From Evansella sp. LMS18 (GTDB taxonomy: Bacteria > Bacillota > Bacilli > Bacillales > Salisediminibacteriaceae): a stretch of 64,000 nt of DNA. Below the pieces are notes generated by a model, which was not told where the DNA came from, did not search any database, and saw nothing but the letters and a program-made list of their open reading frames with translations. The DNA is taken from the NCBI RefSeq assembly GCF_024362785.1, contig NZ_CP093301.1, positions 4,836,001-4,900,000 on the forward strand, read 5' to 3'. The translations under genes were made by a program, and so were the position numbers. Shown here piece by piece: positions 1 through 8,338 of the stretch. Numbering within the stretch: the stretch's first letter is position 1; every line of letters starts with the position of its first letter.

Positions 1-1
1 A

Positions 2-52
2 CTAGCGTTTGCGACGATTATTCTTATGATTTACTACGCATTCCGCGATTGA
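2..52 (+). CDS. 3' end of an unidentified, probably membrane, protein (partial)
   Basis: The window opens inside a reading frame that ends at TGA 50-52. The 16 visible residues (LAFATIILMIYYAFRD) are hydrophobic and end in a short charged tail, like the last membrane segment of an integral membrane protein. A bidirectional hairpin terminator follows at 110-141. The family cannot be named from 16 residues. Confidence 0.45.
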   Translation, partial: LAFATIILMIYYAFRD

Positions 53-109
53 TTAACGGTACATAGAGAGCTGACGGTCTTTACATATGCTCTTGTTTAA
101 ATCAAAGAA

Positions 110-141
110 AAAACTCCTTCACCAGACAGCGAAGGAGTTTT
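110..141. terminator. Bidirectional intrinsic terminator
   Basis: Perfect 11-bp stem AAAACTCCTTC / GAAGGAGTTTT with a 10-nt loop and A/T runs on both sides. It can serve the partial gene on the plus strand and the cyclophilin gene on the minus strand. Confidence 0.85.
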
Positions 142-145
142 CTCT

Positions 146-946
146 TTAATCAAGTATTTCCACAGATTCAATAATTACCTCTTCTTCAGGACGCCCCTGC
201 TGGTCCGTTTCAACCGCAGCAATTTCATCCACAACATCCATTCCGTCAACAACATGTCCGAAAACTGTGTGGCCGAAGTCCAGGTGCGGTGTTCCGCCTA
301 CTTCCAGATATCTTTCCACCGTTTCTTCCGGGAAGACCATGCCTTCTTCTTCAAGCATATCAAAATATTCCTCTGATAAACCTTCTTCATCAGCCTGGAC
401 AATAAAGAACTGGCTGGAATTTGTATTTGGTCCGCTGTTCGCCATAGAAAGAGCACCGCGGAAATGTGCTAAAGCAGTAGTGAATTCATCTTCAAAAGGA
501 CCATCATAAATACTTTCTCCTCCCATTCCGCTGCCGGTTGGATCGCCGCCCTGGATCATAAACCCGTCAAGAATCCGGTGGAAGGTTACACCGTCATAAA
601 ATCCATCTTCACTAAGGGTAAGAAAGTTCTCCACTGCAAGAGGGGCAAACTGCGGGAATAAGCGAAGATGGATTCCCCCCATATTCGTATGGACAATCAC
701 CTCTTCTGAGTCCGCTGCCTCCTCATTAAACTGCGGGTAATCGTCAGGTGCCTCCGCTCTTTCCAGAGGAAGCTCCTCCGCTGGGTTTCCCTCTTCCTGG
801 GAATCTTCGTTTTCCGCTGGAGGCGTGGCAAGGTTATCGTTATTGCCATCGGTAAAGTCCTCCTGATTTCCGTTATTATCCCCGCATGCTGCGAGGAGCA
901 CTGATAAGCTTATTAACATAGTAAATGGAACTGATAATTTTTTCAT
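146..946 (-). CDS. Peptidyl-prolyl cis-trans isomerase (cyclophilin), lipoprotein
   Basis: 266-aa cyclophilin-type prolyl isomerase predicted to be anchored to the outer face of the membrane. The ATG at 946 is preferred over an upstream in-frame ATG because it follows TAGGAG and begins a lipoprotein signal peptide (MKKLSVPF..., lipobox LLAAC with the lipidated Cys at residue 21). An acidic low-complexity linker (residues 22-80) leads into the cyclophilin domain, which carries the FHRILDGFMIQGGDP motif and SQFFIV. The role is most likely folding of exported proteins. The gene is transcribed alone and ends at the shared terminator 110-141. Family assignment is firm; the client proteins are unknown. 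Confidence 0.93.
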   Translation of the reverse strand: MKKLSVPFTMLISLSVLLAACGDNNGNQEDFTDGNNDNLATPPAENEDSQEEGNPAEELPLERAEAPDDYPQFNEEAADSEEVIVHTNMGGIHLRLFPQFAPLAVENFLTLSEDGFYDGVTFHRILDGFMIQGGDPTGSGMGGESIYDGPFEDEFTTALAHFRGALSMANSGPNTNSSQFFIVQADEEGLSEEYFDMLEEEGMVFPEETVERYLEVGGTPHLDFGHTVFGHVVDGMDVVDEIAAVETDQQGRPEEEVIIESVEILD

Positions 947-1056
947 AAACACTACTCCTATTTTCTTAAAATTAATTTCCGGGACTTCCTTACACATATA
1001 CTTTCGAAAGGATCCCCTTGCCTCTTATTAAGCAACATTCTCTTATTTTCACGTTT

Positions 1057-1072
1057 AGTGAGCCATATCACT
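1057..1072. promoter_or_regulatory. CRP/FNR-type palindrome upstream of ric
   Basis: AGTGA-N6-TCACT is a perfect 5-bp inverted repeat about 58 nt before the ric start codon. It resembles the Bacillus Fnr box (TGTGA-N6-TCACA). Ric/ScdA genes are commonly induced by anaerobiosis or nitric oxide, so an Fnr-like regulator is plausible. The assignment rests only on this pattern. Confidence 0.4.
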
Positions 1073-1129
1073 TACAAGTCTTCCCGTAAATCGTATGATA
1101 AAAACAGCATAACAGAAGGAGGAATTACA

Positions 1130-1840
1130 ATGGAACAAGTTTTTACAAGAGATACTAAAGTACGGGAGCTGGTGATCAAGGTTCCCCGTTCAGACGAGTT
1201 ATTCAAACGGCACAAAATAGATTTCTGCTGCGGCGGCAACCGCCCGCTTCATGAAGCTGCGATTGAGAAAGGAGTCGACGAAGAGCAGCTTCTGGCTGAG
1301 CTTTCAGATCTCTATAAAAAAGCTGACGAAATGAAATCCTCAGACAGCGAAGACTGGACCACTAAGCCATACGGGGAGCTGGTTGACCATATCATCCACC
1401 GCCACCACCATTATCTCATTAACGAACTGCCTGATCTTAGTTTTTACGTCACCAAAATCTTCCGTGTGCACGGCGGGTCACACCCGGAGCTGGCTGATCT
1501 CCACCGTACATTCCATGAACTGAAAACCGAACTTGAACATCACTTACTGAAGGAAGAACAAAATATCTTCCCTGCTATCAGAGAGTATGAAGCTGTAAGA
1601 GGGCAGGCGGAACGAGACGCTGCATTAAGCCAGATCGATGAGCTGGAATCTGAACATGACCATGCAGGCACGCTGCTGCGGGATATCCGGGAGATCACTT
1701 CTGATTTTACACTCCCGCCAGACGCATGTACAACTTACCGCATGACCTATAAACGGCTGGAAGTACTGGAAAGCGATATGTTCCAGCATGTCCACCTTGA
1801 AAACAACATCCTCTTCCCCCGACTTGAGGAAGAAGCATAA
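1130..1840 (+). CDS. ric: Iron-sulfur cluster repair di-iron protein (Ric/ScdA/YtfE)
   Basis: 236-aa di-iron protein that restores Fe-S clusters damaged by nitric oxide or oxidants. The ATG at 1130 is chosen because AGAAGGAGG lies just before it; the frame extends further upstream without a better signal. The N-terminal DUF542-type domain carries DFCCGG at about residues 31-36. A hemerythrin-like domain follows with His/Glu metal ligands (HIIHRHHHY, LEHHLLKEE, SEHDHAG, HVHLENN). Length and domain order match ScdA. A palindrome at 1057-1072 suggests control by a CRP/FNR-family regulator, and a strong terminator follows at 1866-1898, so the gene is monocistronic. Confidence 0.95.
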   Translation: MEQVFTRDTKVRELVIKVPRSDELFKRHKIDFCCGGNRPLHEAAIEKGVDEEQLLAELSDLYKKADEMKSSDSEDWTTKPYGELVDHIIHRHHHYLINELPDLSFYVTKIFRVHGGSHPELADLHRTFHELKTELEHHLLKEEQNIFPAIREYEAVRGQAERDAALSQIDELESEHDHAGTLLRDIREITSDFTLPPDACTTYRMTYKRLEVLESDMFQHVHLENNILFPRLEEEA

Positions 1841-1865
1841 AATCTGAATATATCACTCTTGTTCA

Positions 1866-1898
1866 AAAGTTCAGGGAAGCTCCCCCTGAACTTTTTTT
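1866..1898 (+). terminator. Intrinsic terminator of ric
   Basis: Perfect 11-bp stem AAAGTTCAGGG / CCCTGAACTTT with a 7-nt loop followed by a run of seven T. Confidence 0.92.
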
Positions 1899-1945
1899 GC
1901 TACTTAATATTTCGGTTATGGGCATAATTTTGTTTCTGGTTTTTC

Positions 1946-1973
1946 TTGACTAATTTCAGGGAAGAAGTAAAAT
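1946..1973 (+). promoter_or_regulatory. Possible sigma-A promoter
   Basis: TTGACT (1946-1951), 16-nt spacer, TAAAAT (1968-1973). It lies about 180 nt upstream of the 127-aa gene, so the transcript would carry the hairpin repeat at 2053-2107 in its leader. Confidence 0.4.
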
Positions 1974-2052
1974 AAAAATAAGAACACACGTTCGAATCAA
2001 TTCATTTTCCTGAGTAATAAGCTTCCTTTTGTTTTCACAACCTAAAGTGAAC

Positions 2053-2107
2053 AGTGAACCTTCCATCAGGGGGATGTTTATCCCAACTGATTGTCAGTTG
2101 AACCAAT
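2053..2107 (+). repeat. Dispersed hairpin repeat, copy A
   Basis: 55-nt element running from AGTGAACCTTC to AGTTGAACCAAT. It matches copy B (27844-27900, opposite strand) at most positions with a 2-nt length difference. It folds as nested stems: ATCAG / CTGAT outside and GGGAT-GTTT-ATCCC inside. It lies in the leader of the gene at 2152. Confidence 0.75.
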
Positions 2108-2151
2108 CTGGATGTAACCATACTCGTTTTCATGTAAAGGAGTGGACAGAA

Positions 2152-2535
2152 ATGGCCAAACTTACGGCTGAAGAAGAATACATAACCGAGTCATACATTT
2201 TGTCCGAGCTTGCCCGGAAAGTGCTGGAAAGGGACCTGGCCGCCATAAGCAAGTCGCCGATGAAGCTGAAAGACCCTTACATCCGCCTACTTGAACAGAA
2301 TATCAGCAGACTCAGCAAAGAGCTTTTCTCCGTAAAAGCCAAGATGAAAGAATATGGGCTTAAAGTCCAGCTTAACAGCAAAGATGATACTTTCTCCGAG
2401 TACACTATCTTTTTCCGGGGATATGTACTCACTGCCAAATATTTGAATGTCCACCTGAAAAACCAGGTAAGCAAACAGATTGTAAGGCTGTTCACCGGCT
2501 CAGATGAACATCACGGAAAACAGCCTGTTCCATAA
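2152..2535 (+). CDS. Conserved hypothetical protein, 127 aa
   Basis: Soluble, charged 127-aa protein of mostly helical character; I do not recognise the family. The ATG at 2152 follows AAAGGAGTGG and is preferred to the open extension upstream, which overlaps the hairpin repeat at 2053-2107. The sequence has no signal peptide or membrane segment. Its centre (LEQNISRLSKELFSVKAKMK) could form a short coiled coil. The gene converges on the amidohydrolase gene with only 23 bp between the two stop codons. Confidence 0.75.
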   Translation: MAKLTAEEEYITESYILSELARKVLERDLAAISKSPMKLKDPYIRLLEQNISRLSKELFSVKAKMKEYGLKVQLNSKDDTFSEYTIFFRGYVLTAKYLNVHLKNQVSKQIVRLFTGSDEHHGKQPVP

Positions 2536-2558
2536 ATACTGCGCAAACGAAACAAACA

Positions 2559-3434
2559 TCATCTTCTGTGTCTTCCTCCCACTCTGCTTCGTATTTTCGG
2601 GAAGACACGAACCGCAGTATGAAAGAAGACGTCCTCCCACGTTCTTTCCGGGAGGTGTTTCCTTATAAAGTCAATATAAGGCTCCGTCCTTACGAGCGGC
2701 CAGTCGGTACCGAACATAAACTTCTCGTAATGATCGCAAAAAGCGAGAGCATGCTTAAAATGATCAAAAAAATGCTCTGTTCCCATGATCCGTTTCACTT
2801 CTTTATGATCGCCTACGATTAACCCGGATAAATCCGCAAACATATTACGGTTTTTATATACAACTTCAGCCGCATCGAGCATCCACGGATCACCGAAATG
2901 GGCCATAACGAAAGTAACCTCACGGTGGCGCACAGCCACTTCATCAAGGGTGAGGGGGTGCGCGTATTTCAGGAGCCCCCGCTCGGAATATGTATCACCT
3001 GTGTGAAAAACGACTGGGACACGGTAATCCCTGGCCAGTTCATAGACAGGTTCATAAACTTTATCATACGCGTAGAAAGGGTAGTATCCGAGATAAATTT
3101 TAATTCCCACAACGTCCGGCTTAAGCAGCTCCTTCTCCAGGTTATGCAGCTCCTGCCTGCCAAGGCGGTAAGGGTTCACCCCCGCACAGTAAACCACTTC
3201 CTCCAGAGGCTCCTTCAGCAGATCCAGCCCCATGGGCGTAGGAGGAAGGGAGTCAGGAAACCCTTCCCCTCCCTCAATTTCACGAAGCCCCATCCCTATT
3301 CCGAGTACAATGTTGTTTTCTTTCATTTCCCGCTGAAGTCCCCGGACAGAATAATCAAGACGGGAGATATTTTTCGCTGTATCATGAAAGGAATTTATAT
3401 GTGACAGATGGATATGTGCGTCAATGATTTTCAA
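2559..3434 (-). CDS. Amidohydrolase family (TIM-barrel) protein
   Basis: 291-aa metal-dependent hydrolase of the amidohydrolase-2 type (PF04909-like). Visible metal-site motifs are DAHIHL at residues 5-10, VFHTGDTY near 142, VMAHFGDPW near 176 and the late Asp in MFGTDWPL near 240. The start codon is TTG at 3432-3434, with AAAGGAA about 10 nt upstream. The gene begins 15 nt after the stop of the GNAT fusion gene, so the two are probably cotranscribed. The substrate is unknown; relatives hydrolyse or decarboxylate small ring or carboxylate compounds. Confidence 0.85.
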   Translation of the reverse strand: MKIIDAHIHLSHINSFHDTAKNISRLDYSVRGLQREMKENNIVLGIGMGLREIEGGEGFPDSLPPTPMGLDLLKEPLEEVVYCAGVNPYRLGRQELHNLEKELLKPDVVGIKIYLGYYPFYAYDKVYEPVYELARDYRVPVVFHTGDTYSERGLLKYAHPLTLDEVAVRHREVTFVMAHFGDPWMLDAAEVVYKNRNMFADLSGLIVGDHKEVKRIMGTEHFFDHFKHALAFCDHYEKFMFGTDWPLVRTEPYIDFIRKHLPERTWEDVFFHTAVRVFPKIRSRVGGRHRR

Positions 3435-3449
3435 GATGATCGTTCCTTT

Positions 3450-6400
3450 CTAATTAACAGTAAACCTCAGCTGGCGGAGGCCGCGATAGTCCTCAAGGGT
3501 GAATGAGTCCCTGGCCAATACAAGAAACCGGGGGTCGGCCATCTCCCTTGTTCCGCTTTCCGTATTCATGGATGTACTGTTTACAGTGAGAATAACATCT
3601 TCATTCATGAACAGTTCCAGTTGCGAAGATTTTATACCCGGTACATAGTGAAGGGAATTACTCCCGTCCTTCGTTTCAAAAACACAGTCATTCAGCTGGA
3701 ATAAGTTAGCTTCATGGCGATGATGGGAGAAAAGCTTCTTTTTGCCTCCCTCGTCTACAGAGACTGTTAATTCTCCCGCTCTCCTGCCTTTATTAATGTT
3801 CATGAACGTACGAAGATGCTTTCCGTAAAAATGCTTTCCAGTGTTCTGCTCCATTTCCGCAAACAGAGCGACTAGCGGCGCCCCTGGCCTTGTAACGGCA
3901 TATTGATGTAAAACAAGCCCTGCGAATTCCTCATGCTCCTCCACTCTCGTTGTCATCCTGATCCCTTTCCATTCATTCCCGAACTGGTCAATACAGGTGA
4001 TGAAAGCAGCTTCTGAAGGCATTTGCGAGATTCTCCGCTGGATTAACCCTTCGATTCCGAAAGAAATGCCCCCGACCCACGGGTTCCACCAGGATTTTGG
4101 ATGGGCTTCAGGAAAAGAAGAGTCCAGCCACTCGGTCTCCCCATCATGAAGAGAATATATACACGGATAAAAATCGGGAGCAGCTTTCATAGTGAAGACC
4201 CCGTTATTTACCTGGAAGACTTTTTTCCCGTTTTCAGTTATCTCCCCTGTCTTAGTCGTATCTTCTCCTTCTGGAAAGAGAAGGAGCCGCTCAGCAATGT
4301 GCTGTGAGTCCATTTTGCCCTCCACAGTTACAGGGAGAATATGCGGAGCCCCGGAAGGAACAGGGACTTCCGTCTCCAGAGAGGACCAGTTTTCCTCTTC
4401 CCCTCTGTAAAAAGAAGCCTGCTTTTGTTTTTTATCCCCGTCGCCCGTATACACGAAAAGCTCTGTCTCAGCAGACCTTGTTACCGCAGAGCTGAACTTA
4501 ACCCCCGCTTTACCGGAGACAAAAGGATTTCCTCCATCCACTTCCAGGCTGAAAACCTTCTCTGGCAAATGTTCGGCATTATCCTTCCTGTATCCGGCGA
4601 ACTCCAGCACTTCCTCTGCTTTCGAAAATACTCGCTGCCCAAAGACAAGTGGCTTAGACTCTGCTGATTGCCCGGGAGCAAGCTCCGGTAATGCTTCTTC
4701 GAAGTAATGGCGGAACCAGTTCTGGAAATGAAGGGGAAGCTCCTCGTTCCAGATGAGTGAGCTGTTCTCGTTCTCCGCATTTGAGAACAGCCAGTTTCCG
4801 GTTATATCTTTCTCTTCCCAAATATTCACTTCACTGTTATAAGAACTTTCGTTAAAAACAATCTTCCCCCGGTACGGAAGGTACGTACCGATCAGAGGAA
4901 AGTTCACCGTCTGCTGAAGCTGCATTGAATGAAGTTTTTCCGGACCGCGATTTTCCAGCCTGTAGAAATGATTCAGTAAGCCATCCCCTGTCAGTTCGAT
5001 ACATCTAGTGAGTGCAGCTCCCGGAAAATCCCGTGACAAGTATGTGAGCTCCAGGGCGTTCTTCCACTCATCACTGTAAAACCGCACCTTCTCCGGCTTC
5101 ATGATTGAAAATTCTTCGGAGAAAGGCCTTCCAAGCTTAGGGTAGGAGAAAGAATAATCGCTTTTATTGCTTCTGCCCCGCTCATAGATGAGTGTATTAC
5201 TTTCTTTACTGAGAGCAACATGAACAAGGCCGCTGAACAGATGGTAATATTTGCTGCATTCGCCGCTAATCCTTGAGCCGGGAGAATTAAAGGCGAATGC
5301 TGCCCTGCCGCTGCATGTCAGGGCCTCTCCTTCCTCCGTCTCCACAACGGCGGGCATAATGGCATCAATAAAGGCGGGCTTCTTCAGGAAAAACTGTATA
5401 GGGACAGTCTTTTTTTCTTTTTTCTCGAGCCTGACTACATAGTTTTTCTCCTTGAAGTCCACCTCCTCCATTTCGGGAAGAGTGAACTTCAGCTGAACCG
5501 CCTCGGGACAATTATTCCCGAGCTCCATGAACGCGTTCTCCCATGCACCAATCTTTGTGAATTTGCCCGAAAGCTTCCCTGCCATATTAACAGGCGGCAA
5601 GGGAAGGACACCTGTTTTAAAAACAATCTTTTCTCCGTTTATCAATACTTCTGCAGTCACTGCAGGATGGGTCTTTCCATCCCCCTGTTCTTCTCCGGAA
5701 TCTTCTGCTGTAAAGCTTCCTTCGATTACGGCCTTTTCTCCAGCATTTTCTTTTAAGGAGAGAGGGAAGCTAATATTACGGTCATCCTTCCCAGTTATTT
5801 CAATTTCCAATGGCCCGTCTGTATAGTTTTCAATATAAAAAACAGCCTTGTTATTTTTACCGTGAATGACAGTGTGGCTTTCAAGCTTCATCTCGATGGA
5901 GTAATTTTCGGTTTTGACAGCAGAAATACCCCTGCCTGTTTTTTCAACAGCTACATGGAGAATACGACCGTCCTTTTCCCAGTGGTAATCATAAAGTTCA
6001 AAATCACCGGATTTCCGGCCGTCCGGCTCCGTCCTGATTTCCCGGACGCTGTCGCTGTACCAGTCTGCTGAACGGAAAAAATCCACAAATGCTTTGGTGT
6101 TTAGAACCAGGGGCAGAAAATTCATTAAATGGACTGTATCATCCCTGTTTTCCCAGAAGAAACCGCATTTCTTATACAGTGGAACAGCCTTCGTATTCCC
6201 TGGCCAAGTGTATAAATCAAGACGGGGCCATTTACGGTTAATAGTTTCCTTAAGGGCAGTAAGGACAAGCTTTTTGCCGATTTTCCGGCCATGATAGTCT
6301 GTCCTCACATTTAAAAGCGGGATATAGAGGGCTCCTGTGTCGTCCCGGTATTCTGACAAGCCGCAATAACCCACTGCCTCTTCTCCATCGATTGCAATGT

Positions 6401-6566
6401 ATGTATGGAGGTTAGTGGAATTTCCCTGTTCGTTCTGTACCTGCTCTTTTGTTTTTATATCCCCGTGGCCGCCCCAGCCTTCGCGGCTTTTATTCCACAT
6501 GTCCGCTACAGTTGCCGCCATCTCCGGGGTAAAATCTTTAATCACTATTTCCCTGGTTTCTTTCAA
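3450..6566 (-). CDS. GNAT N-acetyltransferase fused to a large C-terminal beta-rich region
   Basis: 1038-aa cytosolic protein with no signal peptide. Residues 1-150 form a recognisable GNAT acetyltransferase (YCGLSEYRDD, VRTDYHGRKIGKKL for acetyl-CoA binding, NTKAVPLYKKCGF). The remaining 880 residues hold no motif I can name. They begin with a region resembling immunoglobulin-like beta-sandwich repeats (about 210-420, e.g. FYIENYTDGPLEIEITG). The last 600 residues contain many aromatic and Trp residues, as in carbohydrate-active or lyase beta-sandwich folds. The start is TTG at 6564-6566 after GGCGGAGAGG. It precedes the amidohydrolase by 15 nt. The GNAT call is firm; the rest is description only. 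Confidence 0.85.
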   Translation of the reverse strand: MKETREIVIKDFTPEMAATVADMWNKSREGWGGHGDIKTKEQVQNEQGNSTNLHTYIAIDGEEAVGYCGLSEYRDDTGALYIPLLNVRTDYHGRKIGKKLVLTALKETINRKWPRLDLYTWPGNTKAVPLYKKCGFFWENRDDTVHLMNFLPLVLNTKAFVDFFRSADWYSDSVREIRTEPDGRKSGDFELYDYHWEKDGRILHVAVEKTGRGISAVKTENYSIEMKLESHTVIHGKNNKAVFYIENYTDGPLEIEITGKDDRNISFPLSLKENAGEKAVIEGSFTAEDSGEEQGDGKTHPAVTAEVLINGEKIVFKTGVLPLPPVNMAGKLSGKFTKIGAWENAFMELGNNCPEAVQLKFTLPEMEEVDFKEKNYVVRLEKKEKKTVPIQFFLKKPAFIDAIMPAVVETEEGEALTCSGRAAFAFNSPGSRISGECSKYYHLFSGLVHVALSKESNTLIYERGRSNKSDYSFSYPKLGRPFSEEFSIMKPEKVRFYSDEWKNALELTYLSRDFPGAALTRCIELTGDGLLNHFYRLENRGPEKLHSMQLQQTVNFPLIGTYLPYRGKIVFNESSYNSEVNIWEEKDITGNWLFSNAENENSSLIWNEELPLHFQNWFRHYFEEALPELAPGQSAESKPLVFGQRVFSKAEEVLEFAGYRKDNAEHLPEKVFSLEVDGGNPFVSGKAGVKFSSAVTRSAETELFVYTGDGDKKQKQASFYRGEEENWSSLETEVPVPSGAPHILPVTVEGKMDSQHIAERLLLFPEGEDTTKTGEITENGKKVFQVNNGVFTMKAAPDFYPCIYSLHDGETEWLDSSFPEAHPKSWWNPWVGGISFGIEGLIQRRISQMPSEAAFITCIDQFGNEWKGIRMTTRVEEHEEFAGLVLHQYAVTRPGAPLVALFAEMEQNTGKHFYGKHLRTFMNINKGRRAGELTVSVDEGGKKKLFSHHRHEANLFQLNDCVFETKDGSNSLHYVPGIKSSQLELFMNEDVILTVNSTSMNTESGTREMADPRFLVLARDSFTLEDYRGLRQLRFTVN

Positions 6567-6751
6567 CCTCTCCGCCCCCTATTAAGCTGATACGGTCCCC
6601 GTGAATCATAATCGCCGGATCAGCCAGGTTTACTCTGTAGTTTATTTACAAGCTGAGTATATTTTCTCTGTTGGAGTCTTTACGCCGGCAAATTTCCAAC
6701 AGCCTTCTATCACTCTATGTTTCACATGCCCTCTGTAGCCTTCCCTCGTGC

Positions 6752-6783
6752 AAAAAAGACGCCTTCACATTCAGGAAGACGTC
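6752..6783 (-). terminator. Intrinsic terminator of ywpF-like gene
   Basis: On the minus strand, stem GACGTCTTC / GAAGGCGTC (one mismatch) with an 8-nt loop, followed by six T. Confidence 0.8.
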
Positions 6784-6793
6784 CAGTTTCCCA

Positions 6794-7300
6794 TCAGGAT
6801 TCTGAGTTGTAATAGCCTTTTTGCTTCACCTGTTCATACGCATTGGTCAGTATTCCCTGAATTGCCTTACCCCTGTTCTTCTTCCGCCGTTTAAATTCAT
6901 CATACAGTTCGTCACCGGAGTAGCCTTCCTTCAGCAGGTTTTTGAGCAGCATATCCGAAAGGTCATCTTTTTTTACTACCAGAATCCCATCCAGATGTAT
7001 GCTGAGGTTTTCTCCTATATCATTGATTCCTGTTACCTGGCAGACAAGTGTTGCCGGATCATTTGTTTTTTTCGTAATAGTGACCTCGGCCATGAACTTT
7101 TCCTGTCCATCGAGGTATTCCTGAAAAAAGTCTTTCCATTCCCTGGTGACCACTGCGTCAAGGAGCCAGTTCTTGTCTGCTTCTTCTTTATTGATAATAA
7201 GCCCGTCTACAAGCGGGACATGCTGCCCATTTATCTGGCCTTTGTCATTATGCTCCTCATCAAAAAGCACAGCCAGTGAACAAAGTTTAAAAGTTTTCAT
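6794..7300 (-). CDS. YwpF-like family protein
   Basis: 168-aa soluble protein beginning MKTFKLCSLAVLF, resembling the start of Bacillus YwpF proteins. The centre (AEVTITKKTNDPATLVCQVTGIND) looks like a small beta fold and the C-terminal third is basic and helical. The role of the family is unknown to me. The start ATG follows AGGAGGTC with good spacing. The gene has its own terminator at 6752-6783 and is divergent from the gene at 7503. Assignment is by recall of the family N-terminus, so it is moderate. Confidence 0.65.
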   Translation of the reverse strand: MKTFKLCSLAVLFDEEHNDKGQINGQHVPLVDGLIINKEEADKNWLLDAVVTREWKDFFQEYLDGQEKFMAEVTITKKTNDPATLVCQVTGINDIGENLSIHLDGILVVKKDDLSDMLLKNLLKEGYSGDELYDEFKRRKKNRGKAIQGILTNAYEQVKQKGYYNSES

Positions 7301-7502
7301 TTTAAAAGACCTCCTGAGACGTTGTCCCGAAGCTTTCGAGTGACTGATGCTTCAGGATCAGTTATAGTCTGTATAATATAATTTCTTCGTCCTGGGCCGA
7401 TAACCCTTTTCTATTTATACATTTATCTTCTCCGGGATATTTTTTCACCACTATGCTTTGTATGATATTTTTAAACCATAATACCCGCAGAGGATGAATA
7501 CT

Positions 7503-8294
7503 GTGACACAAGCTGTAATAACCAGTTTAAAGAATGGCCATTTGAAAATGATCTTTCCTGATTTAGCAGAAAATATCCCAGTCTATCGTTTTTCTTCAGC
7601 AAGCAATGGTTTGCAAAAGAGCTTGCTTCCTTTTCGCTGGGAGTCCTTTAAGTACCTGGCGGGGAATTATACAAAGATTTTAATTGCAGGGCCGCTAACG
7701 GCTAATGACCAGCTCGTTCAGGGAAATAATCATCTCCTGAATGAATTAGTCTGCCTGCTTTTAAAAAAAGCGGCCTCAGAAATCGGCAGTGAGCTGCACC
7801 TTGTTATAGATAATAATTCCTTTCCCGAGCCCTCGGGCTTTACGTCCGCTCCCGTAAAGCATACAGTCACATCTGTACAGAAGTTCCACATTAACGAAGG
7901 CCTTCTGAGAAACAGAGAGCCGGCCTTTCTTTATTTTGACTGGGTGAACAAAAGCTTCAGGGGAGTGGTGCAAATAAAAAGCCAGGAGCACCGGCATTCA
8001 TTTCTTGCAAAAGGATGCCCCAAACCTCTTCTTGTTCTTGAAGAAATCCAGCCTGGCAGTAACTCTGGAATCCAGGAGTTTGTTATCCAGGGCGGAATAT
8101 TAAATAAAGAGCGTTCTGCATCCTCTCCAGACGGAAGATTCATCTTTTTATCAGAAGAGGATGAGGATGAGGATGCCCCCCGGATGTACACTGCGCTTCT
8201 CCACTTTAAACCGGCCCTTCCGTGGCTGGTTTACAAGTGTACGCAAGGTCCGTTCCACAAGCTGGTGATGCAGCAGTTTGGAAAATCTTTGTGA
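7503..8294 (+). CDS. Hypothetical protein, about 263 aa
   Basis: Unrecognised protein without signal peptide or membrane segment. Two starts compete: ATG 7494, whose own sequence overlaps the AGAGGATG motif, and GTG 7503, which has that motif at proper spacing; GTG is preferred. An acidic run (SEEDEDEDAP) sits near residue 222. No catalytic motif is visible. It converges on the DUF2207-like gene with 44 bp between stops and no clear terminator. The long open frame and codon character support a real gene. Confidence 0.7.
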   Translation: MTQAVITSLKNGHLKMIFPDLAENIPVYRFSSASNGLQKSLLPFRWESFKYLAGNYTKILIAGPLTANDQLVQGNNHLLNELVCLLLKKAASEIGSELHLVIDNNSFPEPSGFTSAPVKHTVTSVQKFHINEGLLRNREPAFLYFDWVNKSFRGVVQIKSQEHRHSFLAKGCPKPLLVLEEIQPGSNSGIQEFVIQGGILNKERSASSPDGRFIFLSEEDEDEDAPRMYTALLHFKPALPWLVYKCTQGPFHKLVMQQFGKSL

Positions 8295-8338
8295 ACAGCT
8301 TTTTTCCGCCGCCGGCTGCATACAGAAAGACAGCAATG

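Noticed and set aside
6821-7279. 152-aa plus-strand frame opposite the ywpF-like gene
   Set aside because: The minus-strand gene has the ribosome binding site, terminator and protein-like sequence; the plus frame is a shadow.
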